DNA of 12,199 nt from CAZKUN01 sp964555935. GTDB taxonomy: Bacteria > Armatimonadota > Zipacnadia > Zipacnadales > VGFC01. A program made the position numbers and the translations under genes. Shown one piece after another: positions 1 through 8,224 of this stretch; within the stretch, counting starts at the first letter, position 1; each line of letters starts with the position of its first letter. Under the pieces are notes generated by a model. The model was not told the DNA's origin and searched no databases. It was given only the letters and a program-made list of their open reading frames with translations. The DNA lies in contig CAZKUN010000265.1 in the NCBI GenBank assembly GCA_964555935.1, positions 1 to 12,199 on the forward strand, given 5' to 3'.

Positions 1-1
1 C

Positions 2-427
2 AACGCGGCCGGCATTGGCTCGACGGTCTATCTACCGGTCGCCGTGCCCGGCGCCCTGCTCGCCATTGGTGACGTGCACGCCAGGATGGGGGACGGGGAG
101 CTGACGGGCGGCGGCTTGGACATCGAAGCCGAGGTGACGGTGGAGACATCGCTACGGAAGGGCCTGGGCTGGCAGAGGCCGGTCATCGAAACGCCTGATG
201 CGTGGTGCGCGTGCGCCAACGCGGCCGTCCTCGAGGAAGCCATCCGGCAGGCGACGAGCGACATGACTACGCTGCTCGCAACGGCGCTCGACATGAGCCG
301 AGAAGAGGCCTTCATCCTGATTGGCGCCGCCGGCGATGCGCGCATCGGACAGGCTGCGTCGCTTGGCATGGACTGTACGGCGTACCTCCGGATGACGAAG
401 GAGATACTGCCGACCGCCTTCCCGTAA
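2..427 (+). CDS. Acetamidase/formamidase family protein, C-terminal part (5' end outside window)
   Basis: The reading frame is open from base 2 and ends at TAA 425-427, giving 141 residues. The first residues read NAAGIGSTVYLPV and lead into GDVHARMGDGEL, which is the hallmark glycine/aspartate/histidine segment of the acetamidase/formamidase (FmdA/AmdA) family. It is followed by a strand reading as an 'xIEAEVTVE' stretch, also typical. Family members are about 300 residues long and hydrolyse small amides such as formamide or acetamide to ammonia and the acid, usually in the cytoplasm. Only the C-terminal half is here, so neither the substrate nor the metal site can be judged. The internal GTG at 44 is not a credible start because the conserved fold is already under way upstream of it. 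A 183-base gap separates the gene from the next, so shared transcription is possible but not shown. The family call is fairly sure; the substrate is unknown. Confidence 0.82.
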   Translation, partial: NAAGIGSTVYLPVAVPGALLAIGDVHARMGDGELTGGGLDIEAEVTVETSLRKGLGWQRPVIETPDAWCACANAAVLEEAIRQATSDMTTLLATALDMSREEAFILIGAAGDARIGQAASLGMDCTAYLRMTKEILPTAFP

Positions 428-610
428 CGTGGATGCCGCTCACCTCGCGTCTGTCAACTTGGCGGCATTCGTCTCGACCATGCCTGAGGGGTCCTGACCG
501 AGGTGTGATGGCGTCCTATCGGCAATACCACCGGCGTGGCGTTTGGTCGTGACGGCAAGAAACGGGCAGCTACGGCGTTCCACAGTCGCCATCCCCGCGG
601 GAGGATACGG
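428..610 (+). other. Intergenic gap between amidase and GHL10-like gene
   Basis: This 183-base stretch holds no credible gene. I see no G/C-rich hairpin followed by a T run after the amidase stop, and no convincing -35/-10 pair. Only the SD at its right end (599-605) can be assigned. The frame of the next gene is open back to a GTG at 536, but that start has no SD and would push the signal peptide inside the protein. Confidence 0.5.
599..605 (+). promoter_or_regulatory. Shine-Dalgarno fixing the start of the GHL10-like gene
   Basis: GGGAGGA lies 5 bases before ATG 611. It selects this ATG over the upstream in-frame GTG at 536, which has no comparable site. The protein starting at 611 begins directly with a signal peptide, which agrees. 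Confidence 0.75.
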
Positions 611-2554
611 ATGTCCACGCCTCTGCACTCAAGCCTGTGGAAGACGAGCAAGAGCCTGGCCATCAGTGCATGGCTGATGGGCGTCGCCCTCATACCACCG
701 GCTCTTGGCGAGAACTCAGACCGGATGCTGCTGGCCCAAGACGGAGCAGCTTGTTACGTGGACTTTGAGAACCCGTCAAACCGGCCGGCTCGTGGCTGGG
801 TCGCGCTCTACGACATGCGCTGCGGGGGGGAGCTGCCGCCACGCGCACCCGCTACCCAGGTGGTGCTCATCTCAGACGGAGCGGTCAAGTCCCGCGGCGG
901 CGTTCCGCCTGAGCGGCTCGGACCCAACGAGTACTGGGTCATGGCCCGGTTCGATGATTGGCTCGACCTGCACGCCACGCCCGGCCAGCGCCTGGACGTG
1001 ACGCCCGCCACCCCCTTCAGGCCGAACGTGTATAGCCACCCGATTGATCTGATCGATAAGCCCATCCTCACGAACAATCAGCTAGCCATCTACACCCCGC
1101 GGCTTGGTCGCACCACCCCATCGAGCATTTTCAGGCGCGAGTTGGTCGTTTCCGGAGGTCGTGTCATCCAATGGGGTGGCGGGAACTGCGAGATCCCTCA
1201 GGATGGGTTTGTCATCTCCAGCCACGGGTCGACCGCCCTGTGGATCAGCCACCGGGGGATGATTGGCGCCAAGGCGGCGTTTGACGATGAAGACGCTACC
1301 ATCACCATCGACGAGGGGGCCTGGCTCCGGAACGCGCAACACCAACTGAACAACGTGCGGCAGCGCCTGGCCGCACGTGCCGTTGATTCCCCGCCACCGG
1401 CTCGCGGAAGACGCAGGCTGCGCGCATTGCGCAAGACACTGGCCGAGGCCCGCGCGCGAACGGATTCCGACCCCCAGAGCAGTTGGCAGTCGGTCCGCAA
1501 GGTGATTGCCGACGCGAAGCAACTGCTATACACCACCGTCGATTCCCCTGATGACGAAGTCCGTGGCGTGTGGATGCCGGGCGTGCTCACCGGACCGCCG
1601 CTGGACACCTTCATCCGACGGATGGAGACGGCGGGGATCAACACTGCACTCGCCATCCGCGGGCAAGCCGCCCGGAGTTCAGGTGATGCCAACACGATGT
1701 TTCGGCGGCTCAGAGCACGCGGCATTCGGCCCATCCTGTGGAGCTTCTTGCCGTGCTCGCCGGTTGAGTCATTCGACGAAGCGCTGGAGGCCCACCCGGA
1801 CTGGACGGACCACAGCAAGACCGGGGCGCTGAACCTGCCGGACCCAGCCTGCCCAGAGGCCATGGCATGGCACTGTGATGCGGTCGAGCGAGCATGTCGC
1901 GAACTCGACATCGACGGTATCGCGTTCGACTACGAGGGGTATGACGGGGGATACAGCGAGCGGAGCCGGCAGGCCTTCATCGCCCAGGAGAAGCTGGACC
2001 TCTCCTGCGATCCTGGGGAACTCGATCAGTCAGCAGACGACGATCCCGTTGCGCGCAAGTGGCGCGACTGGCGGCGGGCGCTGATAGTCCGCGCGACGCA
2101 TCAACTCGCCGAGGCCGCCCGCAAGGGCAAGCCGAACATACAGGTGATCGGATGCGTGACAGCCCCGAGTTACCGTTCCAGCGCGGAGAGAATGTACATG
2201 ATCTGGCCGGACTGGCTTGAACTGGGCACCTTCGACGCTATCACTACGATGGTCTACGCCCAGGACGCGCGCTGGGTGACCGACAGTTGTCGCGAAGCCA
2301 CGGAGATCATTGCCGGCCGCGTGCCGTTCTGGCCGTCGTTGATCCTCTATCCCGAGACGAGCGGGTCGGTGCCGATTGAGCCAGAGCTGTTGATCGACCA
2401 GGTGGAGGGGGCGCGGCGCGTCGGGGCAGAGGGCATCCTTCTCTTCATGGGCGTGCAGTTCGCGTCTTACCAGGGTCCGCGTGGCGACGACGTCTACAAC
2501 TGCCTCCGCCACGGTCTCTTCCGGAGTTCGACGCGCGCAGGCGCGGAAGAGTAG
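611..2554 (+). CDS. Secreted family-10-like glycosylhydrolase (GHL10 type)
   Basis: This is a protein of 647 residues. Residues 1-33 form a signal peptide (basic WKTSK, hydrophobic core, likely cut after ALG), so it is exported. Residues ~40-260 are a beta-rich N-terminal region. Around residues 188-206 it has a 'GNCEIPQDGFVISSHG' segment, which resembles the 'IPxxGxVLSxHG' strand-turn seen next to GHL10 and phosphodiester-glycosidase-like domains. A basic helical linker follows. From about residue 317 (VRGVWMPG) a TIM-barrel begins, and the strand IAFDYEGYD carries Asp440 and Glu442, followed by YSERSRQAF and a WRDWRRALI helix. That order is characteristic of the GHL10 (DUF187/YngK-like) family. 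These proteins are presumed to cleave polysaccharide glycosidic bonds, but few have been characterised. Asp440/Glu442 are my candidates for the acidic active-site residues. The gene is followed after 74 bases by another secreted glycosidase-like gene on the same strand, suggesting one transcript. Confidence 0.8.
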   Translation: MSTPLHSSLWKTSKSLAISAWLMGVALIPPALGENSDRMLLAQDGAACYVDFENPSNRPARGWVALYDMRCGGELPPRAPATQVVLISDGAVKSRGGVPPERLGPNEYWVMARFDDWLDLHATPGQRLDVTPATPFRPNVYSHPIDLIDKPILTNNQLAIYTPRLGRTTPSSIFRRELVVSGGRVIQWGGGNCEIPQDGFVISSHGSTALWISHRGMIGAKAAFDDEDATITIDEGAWLRNAQHQLNNVRQRLAARAVDSPPPARGRRRLRALRKTLAEARARTDSDPQSSWQSVRKVIADAKQLLYTTVDSPDDEVRGVWMPGVLTGPPLDTFIRRMETAGINTALAIRGQAARSSGDANTMFRRLRARGIRPILWSFLPCSPVESFDEALEAHPDWTDHSKTGALNLPDPACPEAMAWHCDAVERACRELDIDGIAFDYEGYDGGYSERSRQAFIAQEKLDLSCDPGELDQSADDDPVARKWRDWRRALIVRATHQLAEAARKGKPNIQVIGCVTAPSYRSSAERMYMIWPDWLELGTFDAITTMVYAQDARWVTDSCREATEIIAGRVPFWPSLILYPETSGSVPIEPELLIDQVEGARRVGAEGILLFMGVQFASYQGPRGDDVYNCLRHGLFRSSTRAGAEE

Positions 2555-2616
2555 TGCTTTCCTGCGGCGCGGATCAGTCATTAACGACAACTGACCGTAA
2601 GCGACCCCGAGCCAGG

Positions 2617-2622
2617 TGGAGG
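2617..2622 (+). promoter_or_regulatory. Shine-Dalgarno fixing the start of the WbsX/GH99-like gene
   Basis: TGGAGG lies 6 bases before ATG 2629. The frame is also open to a GTG at 2554 that overlaps the previous stop codon. Starting there would place 25 polar, arginine-rich residues before the signal peptide, and that GTG has no SD, so 2629 is preferred. Confidence 0.7.
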
Positions 2623-2628
2623 CGCAAT

Positions 2629-4401
2629 ATGGTTGTCCCCGTGAGACCTACGAGATCGACAGTTCCCCGCCCGCTGCACTTGGCCATCCTGCTGCTGGCC
2701 GGGATGGTCGGTGCGGATGGCGCGGCGGAGACCGTGTGGACCGGCGACTACGTGCCTCCGCCCGAGCCAGTCGAGAGCAGCATTGAACTAGGGGTCTATA
2801 TCTTCCCAGGATGGTACAGGGACGAGGGTCGGGGTGACTACCCCTACCGCACCCATGACGAGGACAGCGAGTGGCGGCTGGTCGCCAAGAAGCCCGCGCC
2901 CCGACCGCTCCTGGGGTTCTACGATGACTCGCTTCCCGAGGTCAACGACTGGCACATCAAGTGGGCGCTGGAGCATGGCATCTCCTTCTTCTGCTTTGAC
3001 TGGTACTGGAACGCCGGCGAGCACCGCCTCCTGCGGACGCTTGAGGACGGCTTCCTCAAAGCCCGCTACAACCACCTCATGAAGTTCTGCATCCACTGGT
3101 GCAACCATGGCATGGACTGGCGTGACAGGGCCTGGAATCGCCCCACCGACGAGGACTTTCAGACGCCGGCCCTCGTTGAGATGGTCGAGTACCTCGCGGA
3201 CAACTACTTCAAGCTCGACAACTACCTGACCATTGACGGTCGGCCCGTGCTCGTCGTGTGGGACTGGCGGAGGTTGCTCCAAGCCAATGGCGGACCGGCG
3301 GGGTTCGGGCAGGCCGTCGAGGAGATGAATCGGGCGCTGCGCGCTCGGGGCGTTGCGGACATCTGCCTGGTCGCCGTCGGAGGTGGAAAGGAACTCGAGG
3401 AGGCCCAGTTTAGCGCGGTCACGGGATATGGCTACTACGGAACGGACTACGACTCCAAGTACGAGTGGCGCGGCGGTTACAGCATTCCCTACGAGGAGAT
3501 GGTCAAGCACTACGAGACGATGTGGGGAGGCATGAGCGACAACGCCGGCCTCCCGTATATCCCCCCCATCGGCTCCAACTGGGACAACCGACCTCGAGCC
3601 GGGGCGAACGCGGCGGTCATCGCGGGGAAGACGCCGGAGAAGTTCGCGGGCATGTGCGAGGCAAGCCTGGAGCACATCGACGAGCGCGCCAACATGGCCA
3701 TCATCGAGGCCTGGAACGAGTGGGGTGAGGGCAGCTTCATCGAGCCGGACAGAGAGTGGGGCTTCGCGTTCCTGGATGCAGTGCGCGAGACGTTCACGGA
3801 TGCGCCGGACGAGCACGTCGACTACGTGCCGACCCCCGACAGGATCGCGTCGTTTGGCATTCTCAACGACGAAGAGGTCGCGCAGGCGCGCGTTGTCGAG
3901 GACGAGCCATACCCGGATCCTCCGCTGTCCTTGCGGACCGTGGAGTGGAGCATCGACGAGCCACTTCCGGGGACCGACCCGCTGGAGGCGTGGGAGTTTG
4001 ACGGGGACACGAGCGAGGGATGGGGGCCCTACCATGTAGAGCCGTTCGTGGTGCGGGACGGTATCCTATCGACAACCGTCAACATGGACGATCCACAACT
4101 CATCGTCGACAACGTCGGCGTGGCCATCGAGAGCCTGCGGTGCATCGCGCTCAGGCTCAGAGTCAGCGAGGGCGTGTCATCCTGCCAGCTGTTCTGGACG
4201 ACGACCGAAGAGCCGCAGATGTCGGCGAACAAGACCTTCACGTTCCCCCTCAAGCCCGACGGCGAGTGGCACACCTACCAGGTATCCAAGAAACCCGAGG
4301 GCAAGTGGAGCGGGGTGCTGAAGTACTTGAGGCTCGACATCGGCGGCCCGGGCCACACAATCGAGGCGGACTGGGTCAGGCTGTACGGCACGGCGCCTTG
4401 A
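2629..4401 (+). CDS. Secreted WbsX/GH99-like glycosidase with C-terminal beta-sandwich module
   Basis: This is a protein of 590 residues. A signal peptide (hydrophobic LAILLLAGMVG, cut near GAA, residue 33) predicts export. The main domain starts with GVYIFPGWYRDE and continues with LLGFYDDSLPEVNDWHIKWA and SFFCFDWYW (Asp124). It ends with the WNEWGEGSFIEP block (Glu364, Glu367). This succession is the signature of the WbsX / glycoside hydrolase family 99-like group, whose characterised GH99 relatives are endo-acting on alpha-mannosides. The paired glutamates in WNEWGEG are the likely catalytic residues. From about residue 450 (AWEFDGD, Trp455) to the end there is a separate beta-rich region with regularly spaced aromatic residues, resembling a carbohydrate-binding beta-sandwich; it contains no obvious acid pair. 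The gene lies between a GHL10-like gene and an amidohydrolase, with 74 and 41 bases between. Mannan-type activity is a family-based guess; the domain call is sure, the substrate is not. Confidence 0.82.
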   Translation: MVVPVRPTRSTVPRPLHLAILLLAGMVGADGAAETVWTGDYVPPPEPVESSIELGVYIFPGWYRDEGRGDYPYRTHDEDSEWRLVAKKPAPRPLLGFYDDSLPEVNDWHIKWALEHGISFFCFDWYWNAGEHRLLRTLEDGFLKARYNHLMKFCIHWCNHGMDWRDRAWNRPTDEDFQTPALVEMVEYLADNYFKLDNYLTIDGRPVLVVWDWRRLLQANGGPAGFGQAVEEMNRALRARGVADICLVAVGGGKELEEAQFSAVTGYGYYGTDYDSKYEWRGGYSIPYEEMVKHYETMWGGMSDNAGLPYIPPIGSNWDNRPRAGANAAVIAGKTPEKFAGMCEASLEHIDERANMAIIEAWNEWGEGSFIEPDREWGFAFLDAVRETFTDAPDEHVDYVPTPDRIASFGILNDEEVAQARVVEDEPYPDPPLSLRTVEWSIDEPLPGTDPLEAWEFDGDTSEGWGPYHVEPFVVRDGILSTTVNMDDPQLIVDNVGVAIESLRCIALRLRVSEGVSSCQLFWTTTEEPQMSANKTFTFPLKPDGEWHTYQVSKKPEGKWSGVLKYLRLDIGGPGHTIEADWVRLYGTAP

Positions 4402-4430
4402 GGGTCGGCGGCGGGCCACTCAACTCCAAC

Positions 4431-4438
4431 GAGGAGGT
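4431..4438 (+). promoter_or_regulatory. Shine-Dalgarno fixing a GTG start for the amidohydrolase
   Basis: GAGGAGGT ends 4 bases before GTG 4443. The reading frame is open well upstream inside the previous gene, but this is the only strong SD. It also puts the metal-binding His-x-His motif at residues 7-9, where this family normally has it. Confidence 0.8.
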
Positions 4439-4442
4439 CACT

Positions 4443-5243
4443 GTGAAGATCGTCGATACCCACTCGCACTACGGGACCGTGTCGGACACGCCGTTCATGT
4501 CGGCCTCCTTCGAGGAGGTCGTGGAGGTCAGCCGAAAGGCGGGGATCACAGCGAACGTGTTCCTTGGTCGGGTAGAGTCCGCGGTCGACCCGTCCCGAGG
4601 CGGGGAGCGTAAGAACCTGGATATCGACCTCATCATGCGTATCAACGAGGAAGTGCTAGACAGGACGTCCAGGGAGCCGGACTGTTACATGTGCTGCGTG
4701 CTCAACCCGCTCCACGCGCGGTCTTTTGAGCAAACCGAAGAGCTCCTGCGCGAGCCGGGGTGTGTCGGCGTGAAGATCCTGGCACGGTACCACGGGTATG
4801 ATGTCGAGGTGCTGGGCGACGAGATTTTTTCTTTTCTTGCCGATCAGGATGCGCCGGCAATGTTCCACTCGATTGAGAACGGCTTTGACGATCCCCCGAA
4901 GATCGCTTACCTGGCGGCGAAGTACCCCACCGTGAAAGCCTGCATGGCCCACATGTACTCCTGCGGGGCACCGATCGCGCTCACGCACGCTCGCCTGATC
5001 CGCACGTGTGCCAGCACGAGCCTCTACGCGGGCCTCGAGCATCCTTACATGGCGTTCTACTCGATCATCGAGCACACGGTCCGGGAGATCTGTGGCTCCG
5101 ACCGTCTCATGTACGGGTCGGACCTTCCCTGCCACGTTCCGGCGGCCCAACTCGCGGCCATTGAGCAGGCGGACATCGCCGACGCCGACAAGGCAAACAT
5201 CCTGTTCCGTAACGCCGAGCGGTTCTTTGGTCAGGAGTTCTGA
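4443..5243 (+). CDS. Amidohydrolase-superfamily TIM-barrel hydrolase (Amidohydro_2 type)
   Basis: The protein has 266 residues, starts at GTG and has no signal peptide, so it is probably cytoplasmic. MKIVDTHSH gives the opening strand with the metal ligands His7 and His9. Later come AMFHS (His142), KACMAHM (His170) and YGSDLP (Asp227) on the strands where the family keeps its remaining histidines and catalytic aspartate. The protein ends with a helix ILFRNAERFF, which matches the usual 'N-A-x-R' end of Amidohydro_2 proteins. These metal-dependent enzymes hydrolyse or decarboxylate small substrates, including lactones; the substrate is not readable here. It is the last gene of the plus-strand run, and its stop lies 7 bases from the stop of the convergent lyase gene. 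Within a sugar-degrading locus a lactonase or deacylase role is plausible but unproven. It is shorter than many relatives but no motif is missing. Confidence 0.8.
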   Translation: MKIVDTHSHYGTVSDTPFMSASFEEVVEVSRKAGITANVFLGRVESAVDPSRGGERKNLDIDLIMRINEEVLDRTSREPDCYMCCVLNPLHARSFEQTEELLREPGCVGVKILARYHGYDVEVLGDEIFSFLADQDAPAMFHSIENGFDDPPKIAYLAAKYPTVKACMAHMYSCGAPIALTHARLIRTCASTSLYAGLEHPYMAFYSIIEHTVREICGSDRLMYGSDLPCHVPAAQLAAIEQADIADADKANILFRNAERFFGQEF

Positions 5244-5250
5244 AGGGGAT

Positions 5251-8157
5251 CTAGGGCGCCCGGAGCGCCTGCTCGATCCGGGCTTCAACGCGTTGTCTGT
5301 GGGACACGTGCCGGTTGCCCGTGATGGGCACGACCACGGAGTCGCCGTCCCGCTCGAAGGCCGTCTCCTCGCCGTCGACCAGCACTCTTTCAACCTTGGG
5401 ACCGTACACCCTAACGCGCGTGCGCCGGCTGACCCGCCAGATGCTATCGGGCCTGATCAGGCCGTGAATGGCAAGCTCCCGTCCTGACTGCACCAGCGTT
5501 ACGGCGGTGTAGTCTCCCGGGTCCAGCACCTCAACCAAATCCCTGTCACCCCACCTCAGGCGCGTGGCCGACACCGCCACGAAGCCGAGGGGCGTGTCTT
5601 CTTCGCCGGGGCGGGCGCGGACGACCGCCAACTGGCCGTCCACCGCAGGCAGGCCGTCTGCCTCGAGTGGAGTCCACGTTTCCCCTTCGAGGCCCTCATA
5701 CGCGCGCGTGGCGGATGAGTCGAATACTGACACGTAGTCGGTGACGTCCGGCCACTTCATCGCCGCCTGGTAGCCCTGTCGGCCTGGCGCCGGCTGGGCG
5801 ATCTCGGGGCGCGGCTGGGTGCCCCGGTGCGGGTACAGCATGACCGTGAATTCCGGGCTGCGGGATTCCGCGACAGCGCGCACCATGGTCTGCTCGGTGA
5901 TTCGCCAGTGGCCTTGTTCCCGGAAGGGATCCCACGAAATGGTCAGAGGGTCCGGCCGGAGGAACGCGACCTCGCATCGGGACTCAGCCTGGCGAACGTG
6001 CCGCCATGGGGCCGCCGCGTCCGTGGTCGTGTCGAAGCGCGCGAACAGGGCGTCGCCCGCGGCTTCCAGGTCGCTCAGCGGCGGAGCCTGATCTTGGCGC
6101 GTGAGGAGGACCCCGGCGACACGCAGGGGCCCCTGGGACTGACGCAGCCCGACCACATGCTTCCCGGCGGCAAGGGTCAACGGCTCGTTGGAGATGGGTA
6201 CGGTCGTCCAGAACGGAATCCCGGTGCTCCCGTATCCGACCAGCTCTCCGTCGAGGCGGGTGTGGATGTAGGCAGATGCGTACCGGGGCGCGCGCGCGAC
6301 GGCGTGCAAATGGTACGTGCCTGGCTCGGCAAGGTCGAACTCGTGGTAGAGCCATTGCTCGGTGGGCTCGCCCAGGTTCTCATAGTGATCGTGGTTGAAC
6401 CGGTTCTCCAGCAGCAGGCCGTGGCCCGTCTCCTGAATCCGGTTTTCGGAGGCCGTGTGGAAGCGCCACTCGTAGGCATGCTCGTCGGCGTCTTCTTGGA
6501 TGTCGTCGTGCACGAGGAAGTACCCCGGCACCTCGTTGGCGGCGTCGGGATGCAGGAACACCAACTGCCTGAGCGCCTTGCCCACCGGAGAGCGCGGGTA
6601 TGTCTTCATGCCCTCCCGGTACCAGGTCAGCGATCCATAGGCCTCCCGGGCGTCGCCTTCGGCGATGGAGGCCCAGCCGCCATCCAGGAACTGCGTGATG
6701 TCGCCCGCGCCGGACCATACCGCGCCGCCGCTACCCGGGTACAGGTGGCTGGGGGGGCCCACGCCGTCGATCAGCACCAGGTTGTGCGCGTCCGGCCCAA
6801 TGAGATCGCCGCCGTAGCCGGACTCGATCAGCCAGCGACCGTCGGCGCCGTAGAGCGTCAGCGAGTTGGCGTCGCCTTGGCCGTGCCAGCCGAGGTGCGT
6901 GGCCACGGAGTACAGACTCGCCAGGAGCGCCTCGTTGTCCCATCCCGCGCGGAAGTACGCGCGCCCGCCGTGCGGCAGATACCGAGCATGGCGTTCGAAC
7001 CCGCTGAGTTGCCCCAGATCCACGGGCTGCGGGTCGCGGTGGAAGGCAATAGCTGTCAGCGCGGTGATGCTCCCGTGGCCGATGGACTGGTAGGCAAGAG
7101 CCTCGCGGTATAGCCAGTTGGCGGCTGGGTCAGATGGGTAGGCCCAGCACAGGAGGCGCCAGCCGTCGAGGTGCCATCCGATGGCTTGGTACTCGGCGTC
7201 GTTCAGCGGGTTGAACGCGCCGCCGGGCGTGACTTCCCACGCGAGAGCGGAGGCGGCCGCGCGCAAGCGTTCGTCGGCGAAGAGGTCATGGCCGGCGCGT
7301 TTGAGGGCGTACAGCCCGCGCGAGCCGAAGGTCATTGCGTAGCCCAGGTAGGCTCCGTTCTCGTGGTACTCGCCCTCATCCCCCAAGCCCGTCTCCAGGA
7401 AGCTCTGGTACTCCGCGATCGCCGTCTGCACCCATTTGCGCTCGAAACCGCGCTCGCCTCTCAGCGCCAGGGCGGGCACGGCGAGGTCGCTGGCTCGCAC
7501 GAGTCTCAAGTTCGCGCCCTGCCACCCGCGGTAGGCCTCGCCCAGGCCCAGGTTCCCTTCGCCCATCGCCTCGTCGACAGCGCGGCAGTGCGTCACGAGC
7601 GCGACCCGGAGCCACTCGCGCAGGTCCGAAGGCAGGCCAGTGAACCCCAGGTCGTAGGTGGTCGCGAGCGCCTCCCCAATGTCCATAGTCACCGAGTTGC
7701 TGAAGGCCTGCCGCCAGAAGTCGATGCCCTCCGGAAACAGGCCCTGGGCCGCGCGAAGAAGCGTTTCCAGCCGATCGGCAAAGCGGCGATCACCCGACAG
7801 CGCCCAGCCGGTCGCCAGATCGATGAGCGGGTCGTTGTAGCGCGTGGCGCTGGAGCAGAATCCCTGCAGCGCCCGGTCCCCGTCTTGCACGTCCTGGAGC
7901 AGAGCGGCTCCCGCCGAATCGGGTCCGACCTCCGATTCGCACCGGGCCACGATGCTCTCCCAGGCCTGTTGGGGCACTCCCGACTCGACGCGCTTTTGAA
8001 GCGCCTCAACGTCGTCGTCGGCGAAGAACAGATGGGGATGGCTCGGCCGAGGCGCCGCATGCGTTGCCCGGCCGGCCAGAGCCATCGGCAGCACGGCCGC
8101 GAGGACCCACCACGGGCGAGCCGGGCGCGGGCGCGTCGCTGCGAAACGGAGTGTCAT
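5251..8157 (-). CDS. Large secreted heparinase II/III-family polysaccharide lyase-like protein
   Basis: This is a protein of 968 residues. Residues 1-34 form a signal peptide (arginine-rich start, WWVLAAVLPMALAG, cut after THA). HPHLFFADDDVEAL then opens an alpha-helical toroid region (~40-400). Inside it, GEYHENGAYLGYA (Tyr264, His265, Asn267) matches the conserved 'xYxENxxYxxY' region of heparinase II/III-like lyases. HLGWHGQGDANSLTL (His425, Asp429, Asn431), then GRWLIESGYG and HNLVLIDG, mark the start of the C-terminal Heparinase_II_III beta-sandwich. Lyases of this fold cut uronic-acid polysaccharides (heparin, alginate, related polymers) by beta-elimination. At residues ~595-700 a separate beta-rich segment (GTYHLHAVARAPR ... 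GKHVVGLRQSQG) resembles a carbohydrate-binding module inserted into the sandwich. The gene follows the putative hydrolase gene at 67 bases on the same strand. A hydrolase rather than lyase activity cannot be excluded. Confidence 0.8.
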   Translation of the reverse strand: MTLRFAATRPRPARPWWVLAAVLPMALAGRATHAAPRPSHPHLFFADDDVEALQKRVESGVPQQAWESIVARCESEVGPDSAGAALLQDVQDGDRALQGFCSSATRYNDPLIDLATGWALSGDRRFADRLETLLRAAQGLFPEGIDFWRQAFSNSVTMDIGEALATTYDLGFTGLPSDLREWLRVALVTHCRAVDEAMGEGNLGLGEAYRGWQGANLRLVRASDLAVPALALRGERGFERKWVQTAIAEYQSFLETGLGDEGEYHENGAYLGYAMTFGSRGLYALKRAGHDLFADERLRAAASALAWEVTPGGAFNPLNDAEYQAIGWHLDGWRLLCWAYPSDPAANWLYREALAYQSIGHGSITALTAIAFHRDPQPVDLGQLSGFERHARYLPHGGRAYFRAGWDNEALLASLYSVATHLGWHGQGDANSLTLYGADGRWLIESGYGGDLIGPDAHNLVLIDGVGPPSHLYPGSGGAVWSGAGDITQFLDGGWASIAEGDAREAYGSLTWYREGMKTYPRSPVGKALRQLVFLHPDAANEVPGYFLVHDDIQEDADEHAYEWRFHTASENRIQETGHGLLLENRFNHDHYENLGEPTEQWLYHEFDLAEPGTYHLHAVARAPRYASAYIHTRLDGELVGYGSTGIPFWTTVPISNEPLTLAAGKHVVGLRQSQGPLRVAGVLLTRQDQAPPLSDLEAAGDALFARFDTTTDAAAPWRHVRQAESRCEVAFLRPDPLTISWDPFREQGHWRITEQTMVRAVAESRSPEFTVMLYPHRGTQPRPEIAQPAPGRQGYQAAMKWPDVTDYVSVFDSSATRAYEGLEGETWTPLEADGLPAVDGQLAVVRARPGEEDTPLGFVAVSATRLRWGDRDLVEVLDPGDYTAVTLVQSGRELAIHGLIRPDSIWRVSRRTRVRVYGPKVERVLVDGEETAFERDGDSVVVPITGNRHVSHRQRVEARIEQALRAP
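5255..5269. terminator. Weak stem-loop at the convergent gene ends
   Basis: GGCGC CCGGA GCGCC forms a 5-bp stem with a 5-base loop. It sits just past the amidohydrolase stop and inside the last codons of the convergent lyase gene. It has no T run on either side, so it is at best a weak or factor-assisted terminator for the plus-strand transcript. Confidence 0.2.
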
Positions 8158-8165
8158 GGCTCGTA

Positions 8166-8171
8166 TCTCCT
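8166..8171 (-). promoter_or_regulatory. Shine-Dalgarno fixing the start of the lyase gene
   Basis: On the minus strand AGGAGA lies 8 bases before the ATG at 8157. The frame continues upstream to 8259, which would overlap the preceding gene and hide the signal peptide. The site supports the inner start. Confidence 0.7.
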
Positions 8172-8224
8172 GCGCGTCCGGTGGCTGCAGTCGGGCCGCG
8201 GGCCGCGGCACATTACTCCTCGCG

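Noticed and set aside
536..610. GTG start at 536 for the GHL10-like gene
   Set aside because: No SD, and it would bury the signal peptide 25 residues inside the protein.
2788..4035. Long open frame on the minus strand opposite the WbsX/GH99-like gene
   Set aside because: It is a GC-rich shadow frame: no SD, low-complexity Arg/Val/Leu-rich translation, and fully overlapped by a gene with clear family motifs.
4020..4442. N-terminal extension of the amidohydrolase frame inside the WbsX/GH99-like gene
   Set aside because: The extension translates to Arg/Gln-rich noise, overlaps a real gene, and the strong SD at 4431-4438 places the start at GTG 4443.
5285..5294. CAACGCGTTG palindrome as a second operator-like site
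   Set aside because: It lies inside the lyase coding sequence near the 3' end, far from any start, and is probably due to codon use.
5827..7113. Long plus-strand open frame opposite the lyase gene
   Set aside because: It mirrors the codon pattern of the lyase gene; its translation is rich in Arg, Val and Gly with no recognisable domain or SD.
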